From the NCBI RefSeq assembly GCF_003610235.1, contig NZ_RAPR01000001.1, forward strand, positions 6,696,001-6,760,000: 64,000 nt of DNA. The letters are read 5' to 3'. The stretch comes from Catellatospora citrea (GTDB lineage Bacteria > Actinomycetota > Actinomycetes > Mycobacteriales > Micromonosporaceae). The notes beneath the pieces were generated by a model that searched no databases, was not told the origin of the DNA, and saw nothing but the letters and a program-made list of their open reading frames with translations. How positions within the stretch are numbered: the first letter of the stretch is position 1; each line of letters starts with the position of its first letter. Position numbers and translations under genes: made by a program. This document shows positions 52,777-62,926 of the stretch, piece after piece.

Positions 52777-52828
52777 AATGTTTGACATGTTCGACGGTAC
52801 GTCCTGACTGCGTGCCGCGTCAAACATT
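52777..52828. promoter_or_regulatory. paired operator-like inverted repeat upstream of the DUF4386 gene
   Basis: AATGTTTGAC (52777-52786) and GTCAAACATT (52819-52828) are perfect inverse copies 32 bases apart in AT-rich DNA. Each arm contains a TTGAC -35-like core pointing inwards. Two repressor half-sites or a looped/dimeric operator are likely; no regulator gene adjoins. Confidence 0.5.
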
Positions 52829-52897
52829 CTTTACATCGCAGGTCTCACGCCGCGGCAACGCCGCCCCGGTCCGGCCCCGCCGGGTCACGCCGGCCGG

Positions 52898-54166
52898 TCA
52901 CACCCCGCGCAGCCAGTCACGCACGACGTGCCGGAACCTGCGCCGCGACAGCAAGGCGATCACCGCCACCGCGGCCAGCGCCACCGCCCACCCGGGGAGC
53001 CGGAAAGGCGGCGGCGGGCCAGGATCGGCCACCCCGGGCACACGCGGCTGCGCGCCGACGCGGGCCGTGGCGACGTCGAGCTCGTAGACGGTGTCGGGAG
53101 CGGTCATCAGCACGCGGGGCGGATCGCTCAGCTCGTACAGCCGCTGGTTGCCGACGATGGCCAGGGCCGTTTCCCCACGCCAGCCGACCACGTCGACCAG
53201 AGGTGTCATCTCGCGGCCCACCCGCTGGAACCCTTCGACGCCGCGCATCGTGGCCATGGCCGCGCCCGAGGCCGCGTCCAGCGGCAGCAGCCGGCCCTGC
53301 GCGTCGGACAGCAGCAGCCGCCGCCCGTCCGGGGTCCATGCGGCCCGGCCCGCGAGCTGCCCGGCGACCTGGGCGCGCCAGGCGACGGTCCCGCCGCGGT
53401 GGTACGCGGTCACCTCGCCCCGCTGCTGGACGGCCAGCATCGACCCGTCCGGCGACAGTGCGGCGCGCAGCTCGCGGAACACGCCCGGCAGCGGGGTGAG
53501 GGGGACCTGCCAGAGTTCTCGCCCGGCGGGCATGGACACGACGGTGACCTGCCCGCCGACGGGGTCGTCGCCGGTCCCGTCGCCGTCGTAGTGGACGAGC
53601 GCGGCAAGGGCGCCGTCCGGTGACCAAGTCAGCGGCGCCCCGGTGTCGAGGGTGCGGACGTCGCCGGTGGTGATGTCCAGCAGCCTGCTGCGGGTGTCGT
53701 CCCCGGATCCCCAGCGGGCCATGAGCAGGTACCGGCCGTCGGGGGAGAGGAGGATCGTGTTCGTGGTGGCCGACGCGAAGGTCCATTCGGGCCGGTCGTA
53801 GCTGCGGTAGCGGTCGTCGCTGCCGACGACGGTCAGCGGGGAGTTCTCGCCGGGCAGGAACTGGTCGGCGGTCACGTACAGGGCCAGGGCTCGGGGCAGT
53901 GGCGCGTCGCCGAGCGCGGCCGTGCCCGCCGGTGGCGACACCAGCACGGTGGGCAGCTGGTCGATGCCCGGCTCGGCGGGTGCCGGTGGGCTCGGCCGCC
54001 ACACCGGAAGGGCGAGCGTGCCGGCGATCAGCAGGGTCGTGGCCGCCGCGAGCGCGGTCAGTCGCCGTCGCCGGGCGCGGCGTGCGCGGGCGTACAGCCC
54101 GGACGGGACGCGCATCCCGGCGTTGTCGGCGACATCTTGCATGATCCGGCCCAGTTCGGTCGTCAC
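52898..54166 (-). CDS. membrane-tethered beta-propeller protein coupled to a sigma factor
   Basis: A 422-residue protein. A cytosolic N-terminus of about 45 residues ends in a basic patch (RARRARRRRLTALAAATTLL) before a membrane helix. An extracytoplasmic WD40/TolB-like propeller follows (ILLSPDGRYLLMARWGSGDD, APLTWSPDGALAALVHYDGD, AALSPDGSMLAVQQRGEV, AAWTPDGRRLLLSDAQGRLL). A second helix lies near the end (LPGWAVALAAVAVIALLSRR). GTG 54166 overlaps the stop of the SigE-type sigma gene (GTGA). The arrangement is common in actinobacteria and suggests this is the cognate anti-sigma or sensor, though the N-terminus lacks a clear anti-sigma motif. Confidence 0.85.
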   Translation of the reverse strand: MTTELGRIMQDVADNAGMRVPSGLYARARRARRRRLTALAAATTLLIAGTLALPVWRPSPPAPAEPGIDQLPTVLVSPPAGTAALGDAPLPRALALYVTADQFLPGENSPLTVVGSDDRYRSYDRPEWTFASATTNTILLSPDGRYLLMARWGSGDDTRSRLLDITTGDVRTLDTGAPLTWSPDGALAALVHYDGDGTGDDPVGGQVTVVSMPAGRELWQVPLTPLPGVFRELRAALSPDGSMLAVQQRGEVTAYHRGGTVAWRAQVAGQLAGRAAWTPDGRRLLLSDAQGRLLPLDAASGAAMATMRGVEGFQRVGREMTPLVDVVGWRGETALAIVGNQRLYELSDPPRVLMTAPDTVYELDVATARVGAQPRVPGVADPGPPPPFRLPGWAVALAAVAVIALLSRRRFRHVVRDWLRGV

Positions 54167-54687
54167 CGGGTCACCGCCGTTCTGGGCTGGTCCCCGACGA
54201 GGGTGGCCAGGTGCGGGTTGAGTTCGCGTAGCCGGGCCAGGGCGTGGCGGGTCTGGCTCTTGACGGTGCCGACGGCGCAGGCGAGCTGTTCGGCGGTCTG
54301 TGACTCGCTGAGGTCCTCGTAGTAGCGCAGCACCAGCACTGCGCGTTGTTTCGGGGTGAGCCGGCGTAGGGCGTCGTCGAGGACCAGGCGCAGGTCCTGG
54401 TCGGTGGGTGTGGCTGGCAGGGTGGGCGGTTCGTCGGTGAGGGTTTCCGGCGGGCGGCGTTTGAGGGTGCGCCACCAGGACACCGACTGGGTGAACAGGA
54501 TGCGGCGTACGTACGCCTCGGGGTCGTCGATCGTCGCCCAACGCATGGCGGCGCGGCACAGGGCCGCCTGCAGCAGGTCCTCGGCGTCCTCGCGGTGTCC
54601 GGTGAGCAGGTATGCGATCTTGGCCAGTGCCGCTGAGCGCCCCGCTACGAACTCCTCGAAGGAAGCCTGTGCCTGCTGCGTGTCCAT
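54163..54687 (-). CDS. SigE-family ECF RNA polymerase sigma factor
   Basis: A 174-residue group-IV sigma factor. Region 2 is FEEFVAGRSAALAKIAYLLT followed by GHREDAEDLLQAALCRAAMRW; region 4 is LRRLTPKQRAVLVLRYYEDL followed by SESQTAEQLACAVGTVKSQT. The 'F..fv..r...L.r.AylLtg' start is diagnostic of the actinobacterial SigE/SigM-like 50-kb subgroup. ATG 54687 (MDTQQAQ) follows a G-rich stretch. First gene of a two-gene operon with the membrane propeller. Confidence 0.92.
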   Translation of the reverse strand: MDTQQAQASFEEFVAGRSAALAKIAYLLTGHREDAEDLLQAALCRAAMRWATIDDPEAYVRRILFTQSVSWWRTLKRRPPETLTDEPPTLPATPTDQDLRLVLDDALRRLTPKQRAVLVLRYYEDLSESQTAEQLACAVGTVKSQTRHALARLRELNPHLATLVGDQPRTAVTR

Positions 54688-54792
54688 CAACACCCCCTGC
54701 CTACTCAGACGCCTGCCGCGGTGGCCGTGGAGGGAGGGAAACCTACCGTGGTGATCACCGGTGGGCGGCCGCAGGAAGACGGTTTCCGGTAG

Positions 54793-57876
<3,084 letters not shown>

Positions 57877-57878
57877 AC

Positions 57879-57916
57879 GAATGCCCCGGGACGCGGCCAA
57901 GCGTCCCGGGGCATTC
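57879..57916. terminator. bidirectional terminator after the beta-galactosidase gene
   Basis: Perfect 16-bp stem (57879-57894 with 57901-57916), 6-base loop. Confidence 0.88.
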
Positions 57917-57969
57917 GCCCGGACGTTCATGCTCGACGGCGTGCCTACCAGCCCTGCGCCGGCGCGGCT

Positions 57970-58530
57970 TCAGGGTAGGAGCGCTTCGAGCTGGTCGCGC
58001 AGGTCAGGGGCTCCCAGGCGGTTGTCGACGGCCAGGTGGGGGACCGGTGGTTCGACGCCGGCGCGGATGGCCGTCAGGTACGTGTCGAAGGCGGCGAGCT
58101 TCTGGCCGTCGCGGGCCAGGGCGCGGGCGGTCAGGCGGGCGTGCAGGGTGACGGCGTCGGTGCGGATCCAGACCAGGTGCACCGGGTCGCCACCGAGCTC
58201 CGTCACCCACGCCGCCCAGCGGTCTGGATCATGGATCTGACCGGTGAACGGGGCGTCCAGGAGGACCGGGCAGCCGTGGGAGCGGATCAGGCGGGCCGCG
58301 GCCGTCATGCCGCCGTACTCGTGGATCTTGACGTGCTCGTCGTACCAGGGGCCCTCCCGCTCGCCATGCGGCCGGCCCGCGGCCTCCAGGGTCGCGGCGA
58401 CGAAGCTGCCGTAGAGGACGTCCTTGTCGAGCAGGGCAGGAACCGGGTTCAGTGCGGCCAGGAGTAGTCGGGAGACGGTGCTCTTGCCGGCTCCTGGGGG
58501 GCCGGCGACGACCCATACCGCAGCGTTCAC
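57970..58530 (-). CDS. P-loop NTPase / small-molecule kinase-like protein
   Basis: A 186-residue AAA-type P-loop protein with Walker A at residues 10-18 (GPPGAGKST) and a [11 protein letters not shown] segment, resembling zeta-toxin/chloramphenicol phosphotransferase-like small kinases. An ...[20 protein letters not shown] segment near the C-terminus matches the lid Arg region. GTG 58530 start. Substrate unknown. It lies just outside the tRNA that borders the integrated element. Confidence 0.8.
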   Translation of the reverse strand: MNAAVWVVAGPPGAGKSTVSRLLLAALNPVPALLDKDVLYGSFVAATLEAAGRPHGEREGPWYDEHVKIHEYGGMTAAARLIRSHGCPVLLDAPFTGQIHDPDRWAAWVTELGGDPVHLVWIRTDAVTLHARLTARALARDGQKLAAFDTYLTAIRAGVEPPVPHLAVDNRLGAPDLRDQLEALLP

Positions 58531-58668
58531 GGAGGGGAGACTACCGACAGCGGTAACCCGATGTGCGTGATCAACGGGGAGCGTGTATCGTTGTGGCTCG
58601 TGCGGCTGACGCCGGACACCAGCGGAGATATGCCTCCGAAGGTGGCCGGAGAAGGTCGGACACCACCG

Positions 58669-58755
58669 GTCCGGGTGGCGGAATGGCAGACGCGCTAGCT
58701 TGAGGTGCTAGTGCCCGTATAGGGCGTGGGGGTTCAAGTCCCCCCTCGGACACCA
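58669..58755 (+). tRNA. tRNA-Leu (anticodon GAG), CCA encoded
   Basis: Class II tRNA with 7-bp acceptor stem (GTCCGGG/CTCGGAC, one G-U pair), D-arm, anticodon stem CTAGC/GCTAG with loop TTGAGGT (anticodon GAG, 58702-58704), long variable arm (GTGCCCGTATAGGGCG), T-arm GGGGGTTCAAGTCCCCC and encoded CCA (58753-58755). The integrase gene begins 600 bases downstream, so the 3' half of this tRNA is the likely attachment site of an integrative element. Confidence 0.97.
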
Positions 58756-58898
58756 TTGCACGTGAAATATCACCAGAGATCTCGACCGAGGACATCGGCG
58801 GGAGCCGGTGTCAGCCCGAGCGGAGCATCCGCGCGGGCCAGACTGTTGTCTGATACCGCAGACCCCATTAAGTGGCGCGGTGCCGGCCGGAGACGCCG

Positions 58899-59366
58899 AT
58901 GACCTTCCGGCGGCCCGAACGCGAGCAGCTCATCGGCGCGCTGGTGCCGGTCGCCGCCGAACGGCCCGCGCCCGACCCGGCACCGGCGGCACCGCTGCCT
59001 ATCCGCGCCGCCCCCGTGGGCATCCCAGTGCTGGCCGTCGCGCGACTGGACGGTTCCGGGCGAGTGTCGGCGCGCCCGCTGCTGCAGGCGCTGGGCTGGT
59101 GCCCCGGCCAGGGAGTGGACATCGATGTACGCCACGGTCGGCTGGCCGTGACCGCTGACCCGCGCGGCCGGTACGCCCTCGACCCCCGCGGGCTGCTCGC
59201 CCTGCCCGCGCCGCTGCGCCGCCTGTGCGGGCTGGCCGCAGGTGGGCAGGTGCTTCTCGCCGCCCTACCCGCCCATCACCTCCTCGTCGTGCACCGGGCC
59301 GATGAACTCGCCCGGCTGCTGCACCCAGCGCACCAACTGATGGTGGGAGGACACCATGGCCGCTGA
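58899..59366 (+). CDS. AbrB/SpoVT-like DNA-binding protein paired with the integrase
   Basis: A 155-residue protein. The second half has swapped-hairpin (AbrB/SpoVT) character: VARLDGSGRVSARPLLQALG, then GRYALDPRGLLALPAPLRRL, with two copies of a 'G-R-....L..L' beta-turn pattern. ATG 58899 (MTFRRP) follows GGAG. Its last 11 bases overlap the integrase gene, so they are coupled. Such pairs recur in actinobacterial elements; the small protein may regulate or assist recombination. The first 45 residues are low-complexity and Pro/Ala-rich. Confidence 0.72.
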   Translation: MTFRRPEREQLIGALVPVAAERPAPDPAPAAPLPIRAAPVGIPVLAVARLDGSGRVSARPLLQALGWCPGQGVDIDVRHGRLAVTADPRGRYALDPRGLLALPAPLRRLCGLAAGGQVLLAALPAHHLLVVHRADELARLLHPAHQLMVGGHHGR

Positions 59367-60372
59367 CCCGCACCGCGTCGATGTCGCCCGCCAGCTGCTC
59401 GCGCAGCTGGGCCTGAGCGTGGCCGACCTGGCCACCGCGCCGAATCCGCCGTCGACCGTGCCGACGGTCGCCGAGTACCTGCCCCGAGTAGCCGCCGCCG
59501 CGGGACCCGGCGCGAACCGCACCTACGGTCCCTACTGGGCGAGGATGGCTGCTGCCTGGGGGAACCGCTCGCTGGCCGACATCGCGGCCAGCGACATCGA
59601 GGCCCTGCAGCGCCGTGCGGCGGCCACTGCGCGTTCACGCCGCAACGGCCGCGACGGACGGCATGCCGGGGAGCACGTCATCGCTGCGGCCCGCGCCCTC
59701 TACAACCGCGCGATTGCCGACGGCATCCTCGCCGCCGGCGACAGCCCAGCCCACCGTGTCGTCAAACCGCGGCGGCTGCCCAGCAACCGCCGCGCGTTGA
59801 CCGCCGACGAACTCGAGCAGATCAACCTGGTCGCCCGCACCACCGGCAACGACACGGTCCTGGACGCGCTGCTGCTGCGTCTGCACACCGAGACCGCGTG
59901 CCGGCGCGGCGGTGCTGTCCGGCTGCGACTGTGCGACCTCGACACCGTCTACGGGCTGGTGCGACTCGTCGAGAAGGGAGGCACGCTGCGGTGGCAGCCG
60001 ATATCCCTACACCTGGCCGCAGCCCTGGCCGAACACGCACACTGCCGCGGTGCGGTGCTGCCCGGCGACGCGCTACTGCGCTACCGCAACGGCGGCCCGC
60101 TGACCACTCGACGCTACGACCATCTGTTCCACCGCCTCGGGGACCGGCTGCCCTGGGTCGCCGCCCAGGGAATCACCGTGCACTGGCTGCGCCACACCAC
60201 GCTTACCTGGGTCGAACGGCACTTTGGCTACGGTGTCGCCCGCGCCTACGCCGGACACACCGACTCCACCGGCCCCGCCACCACCACCTACATCAAAGCC
60301 GACCTCGAGGCGGTGGCCACCGCTTTGGCGGCCATGACCGGCCACCCACATCCGCTGGCAACGCACCGGTGA
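59356..60372 (+). CDS. tyrosine-type site-specific integrase
   Basis: A 338-residue tyrosine recombinase. An N-terminal SAM-like core-binding domain (YWARMAAAWGNRSLADIAAS) precedes the catalytic domain. Catalytic residues fit: Arg near residue 183-184 (TETACRRGGAVRL), His276-x2-Arg279 (HWLRHTTL), His301 (AGHTDSTG) and nucleophile Tyr312 (TTTYIKAD). ATG 59356 is set by GGAGG within the upstream gene. Position beside tRNA-Leu suggests it integrated the flanking segment. No excisionase-type gene is recognised nearby apart from the AbrB-like partner. Confidence 0.9.
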   Translation: MAADPHRVDVARQLLAQLGLSVADLATAPNPPSTVPTVAEYLPRVAAAAGPGANRTYGPYWARMAAAWGNRSLADIAASDIEALQRRAAATARSRRNGRDGRHAGEHVIAAARALYNRAIADGILAAGDSPAHRVVKPRRLPSNRRALTADELEQINLVARTTGNDTVLDALLLRLHTETACRRGGAVRLRLCDLDTVYGLVRLVEKGGTLRWQPISLHLAAALAEHAHCRGAVLPGDALLRYRNGGPLTTRRYDHLFHRLGDRLPWVAAQGITVHWLRHTTLTWVERHFGYGVARAYAGHTDSTGPATTTYIKADLEAVATALAAMTGHPHPLATHR

Positions 60373-60482
60373 ACGGTCCAGGGGCAATGTGTCTACGGCC
60401 CCGGGCTTCAGTCTTCCAAACTGATTACGCGGGTTCGATTTGCGTCCGCTTCCCTTCGACATTCGCGGCGCTGACGCGCGGT

Positions 60483-60519
60483 TTGGCAAGGGCGTATCGG
60501 ATCGTAGACTGTACCAGTG
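60483..60519 (+). promoter_or_regulatory. promoter for a leaderless gene
   Basis: TTGGCA (60483-60488) and TAGACT (60505-60510) are spaced by 16 bases. The GTG start at 60517 falls seven bases after the -10 box, where transcription should begin, so the message is expected to lack a leader. No ribosome site is present. Confidence 0.6.
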
Positions 60520-60933
60520 GCAACGAAGGATCAGCAGGTCAAGCGCGTGGTCGAAGGATTGGCGTTGGGCGTGCTCGCACAGGGAGTCCATGCCGTTTCC
60601 AGCGCCAAGCTAGATCTTGAGTTCGCGTTCAATTTCGCGTGGCGCCGCTGGTCGCAGGCATCGCGATTTCCAAGTATCGCCGGCCATGATGCGGGCAACC
60701 TGTTCTGGATCGGGATGGGCAAGTCCGAAGGTCGTCGATCAACCCCGGCCGCATGGCGGTGCGGGCGGTGGTCCGAGCCCTACATCTTCTATGACGGCTG
60801 GACTGTCGACGAATGCCTCGAACTCGTCGCCGACGAGCGAGCGTCAGGCGAGGACTGGAAAGAGTTCGGCCAGTTGTACGTTTCGTATTTCAAGCCGGAT
60901 AAGTTGCGATTCGACGTGGATCCCGACCGGTAG
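60517..60933 (+). CDS. hypothetical protein in the integrative element
   Basis: A 138-residue protein I do not recognise. It is clearly less GC-rich than its neighbours and uses AT-ending codons, as expected for transferred DNA. Composition is soluble and acidic at the C-terminus (WTVDECLELVADERASGEDW), with aromatic-rich middle (NLFWIGMGKSEG, RWSEPYIFYDGW). GTG 60517 is the first codon of a leaderless transcript. No domain identified. Confidence 0.62.
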   Translation: MATKDQQVKRVVEGLALGVLAQGVHAVSSAKLDLEFAFNFAWRRWSQASRFPSIAGHDAGNLFWIGMGKSEGRRSTPAAWRCGRWSEPYIFYDGWTVDECLELVADERASGEDWKEFGQLYVSYFKPDKLRFDVDPDR

Positions 60934-61128
60934 GACTTCGCCGCTCCTGAAGGCTCGAGGCGTGAGGTCGCGGGCGAGGCCGTCATGCCAGCCGTGACGC
61001 GCCTGCGTTCCCGGCTAGCCAGGTACTCTCAGCCGCCGTCGAACTCGCTGGCTACGCCCCGTGCCACCCGTACGCAGCCACCGTCCAGTGACGCGTACCG
61101 GTTAGCCGTCATCGACGTGACGCAGCCG
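60934..61128. other. non-coding stretch before the IS3 element
   Basis: About 195 bases with no gene and no recognisable structure. It ends in the sequence CAGG that is duplicated at the far end of the insertion sequence. Confidence 0.4.
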
Positions 61129-61194
61129 CAGGTGAGGTTCCCCCGATAACGCGGAGAGGTGTCTAGCAGGCTACGACCTGCTCAAGGGTGGTGT

Positions 61195-62088
61195 TCACGG
61201 GGTTGGGTGTATCGATGTTCTTTGCGTACCAGCCGGCCTCGTACTCGTCCGGAGATAGCCGCCGAGGTCTTTCTGGATGCGTTCGCGGTTATACCAGCCG
61301 TCGATGTAGGCGAAGATCGCGTTCTCGGCGTCGTCGCGGGTGCGCCACGAGCTCCGGTACACGAGTTCGATCTTCAGCGTGGAGAAGAAGTTCTCCATGA
61401 GTGCGTTGTCGTAGGAGTCCCCGACGGATCCCATCGAGGGCAGGATTCCGTTGTCGGCCAGGCGTTCGGAGAACTTGATCGACGTGTAGGTCGACCCGCG
61501 GTCGCTGTGGTGGATCAACTGTCCGTCGCGCACGTCGCGCGACCAGATCCCGTACTCCAGAGCGCCGAGGACGAGGTCGGTGTTGCACCGGTCGGAGGTC
61601 TTCCAGCCGACGATGCGGTTGGAGAACGCGTCACGGACCGCGGCCAGCCACAGCACGCCCTGCCCGGTCACGATGCGCGTGGCGTCGGCGACCCACAGCC
61701 GGTTCGGGGCGCCGGCGGTGAAGTCCCGGTTGACCAGGTCCGGCGCCGGATCGGCCTTCGGGTTCTGCTTCGTGGAGCCGCCGCGCCAGCCTTGGCGCAG
61801 GAACGCGCCGACCAGGTCGTGTTCGCGCATCAGCCGCTCGACCCGCTTGCGCCCGACACGGATGCCTCGCCGCTGCAAGGTGGCGTGCACGCGCGGGCTG
61901 CCATAGGTCTGCCCGGACCGGTCGTGGATGTCGACGATCTCGGTCAGTAGTCCACGGTCCTCGACCTCCCGCACGCCCGGGGCGGCCTCGCGGGCCACCC
62001 AGCCGTAGTAGGTCGACGGCGCGATCTGCAAAACCCGGAGAACGGGCTCGACCCCGAAGCGGTCGCGCAGCTCGGTCACGAGCGTCAT
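61195..62088 (-). CDS. IS3-family transposase OrfB (DDE integrase domain)
   Basis: A 297-residue catalytic subunit. HTH_21-like region (SGQTYGSPRVHATLQRRGIR), then an rve/DDE core: first Asp in LWVADATRIVTGQGVLWLAA (family DxTY replaced by DATR), second Asp in LIHHSDRGSTYTSIKFSERL, and Glu in YDNALMENFFSTLKIELVYR. ATG 62088 overlaps the expected end of orfA. In IS3 elements OrfB is normally made as an OrfAB fusion by -1 frameshifting. Confidence 0.9.
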   Translation of the reverse strand: MTLVTELRDRFGVEPVLRVLQIAPSTYYGWVAREAAPGVREVEDRGLLTEIVDIHDRSGQTYGSPRVHATLQRRGIRVGRKRVERLMREHDLVGAFLRQGWRGGSTKQNPKADPAPDLVNRDFTAGAPNRLWVADATRIVTGQGVLWLAAVRDAFSNRIVGWKTSDRCNTDLVLGALEYGIWSRDVRDGQLIHHSDRGSTYTSIKFSERLADNGILPSMGSVGDSYDNALMENFFSTLKIELVYRSSWRTRDDAENAIFAYIDGWYNRERIQKDLGGYLRTSTRPAGTQRTSIHPTP

Positions 62089-62395
62089 GACCGTCGCCGG
62101 GTCGGGTCGAGTTCCGATGCGAAAAAGCAGAGGCGGCCTTGAGGATTTCGTTGGCTCTGCGCAGCTCAGCGTTCTCTCTGCGCAGCCGGCGCAGTTCCTC
62201 GGCCTCGACGGTGGTGGGCTGGTCCAAGCGCTCACCGTGATCGGCCTGGTCCTGACGGATCCAGCCGCGAAGCGCCTCGGGATGCACGCCGAGTTGCTCG
62301 GCCAGGCGCTTGATCACCGGCTTGGGGTCGGACTCCCGGTAGAGCCGCACAGCGCGCTGGCGCAGCTCGTCCGGGTACTTGCGTGGGGCGGGCAC
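62085..62395 (-). pseudogene. IS3-family transposase OrfA with a probable one-base deletion
   Basis: GTG 62395 after GGAGG starts a helix-turn-helix protein (PRKYPDELRQRAVRLYRESD; LAEQLGVHPEALRGWIRQDQ) with a leucine-zipper end (EELRRLRRENAELRRANEIL). After KAASAF the frame leaves the family pattern at a run of five T (on the coding strand, near 62123-62127). With six, it would continue FASELDPTRRRS and stop at a TGA overlapping the orfB ATG. As it stands, the frame runs on into nonsense. So orfA is either broken or depends on an unusual frameshift. Confidence 0.7.
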
Positions 62396-62503
62396 GAAAA
62401 CCTCCTGGTCAGGGTCTATCAGACCATGATCGAAAGTCTCCGAGCTAACGGGGGAACCTCACAGGATCTACCTGAGGAACCCACGGACCGGCGGCCGGTC
62501 TCG

Positions 62504-62926
62504 CTAGGTCAGCTCCTGATTCGGCCTGTCCCCGGCGGACGCATGTTGGTGGGCGAAAGCAAGATCGGGTCGGTAAGCCTGGTGCGTCTCTAGACAGTGG
62601 TACACCTGGCCGAGCAGTTTGCGCGCCGCCGCGTTGTGGCTGTCACCGCCCGCTCGTCGGCGCCGGTAGTGCACATTGGCTGGGGCGTGGGTGAACACCG
62701 CGATCGCAGCCCACATATGCCTGCCGCGGCGAGCCGCCTGTTCTTGATCACCTGCAAACCGGCCGTTGCGGCCGCTCGCCCGGGTAACCGGAACCGACCC
62801 AGCAAACGCTTTCAGCGCCCGCGACGAGACGAACCTGGACCGGTCGTCAGCGATCTCGGCCAGTACCCGGCCGCCGGTGACGCCGGCAAGGCAGGGAAAT
62901 GACGTGATGATCAGGTAGTACGGGTG
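62504..62926 (-). pseudogene. IS110-family transposase C-terminal remnant
   Basis: The frame contains the C-terminal Transposase_20 region of IS110-type enzymes: ITSFPCLAGVTGGRVLAEIA, then RSRFVSSRALKAFAGSVPVT and VYHCLETHQAYRPDLAFAHQ. The middle is out of frame: the expected VIKNRRLAAAG lies in another frame (about 62715-62760), so there are two compensating shifts. The N-terminal catalytic DEDD half is missing. It directly abuts, and probably replaced, the end of jetD. Confidence 0.8.

Larger units (their letters stand above)
61133..62461 (-). mobile_element. IS3-family insertion sequence with intact ends
   Basis: 1329 bases bounded by inverted repeats of 25 bp (61133-61157 and 62437-62461) matching at about 21 positions. 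Both ends begin with TGAGGTTCCCCCG, giving the family's TG...CA termini. A 4-base target duplication CAGG flanks it (61129-61132 and 62462-62465). It carries orfA and orfB reading leftward. The clean ends and duplication point to a recent insertion. Confidence 0.93.
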
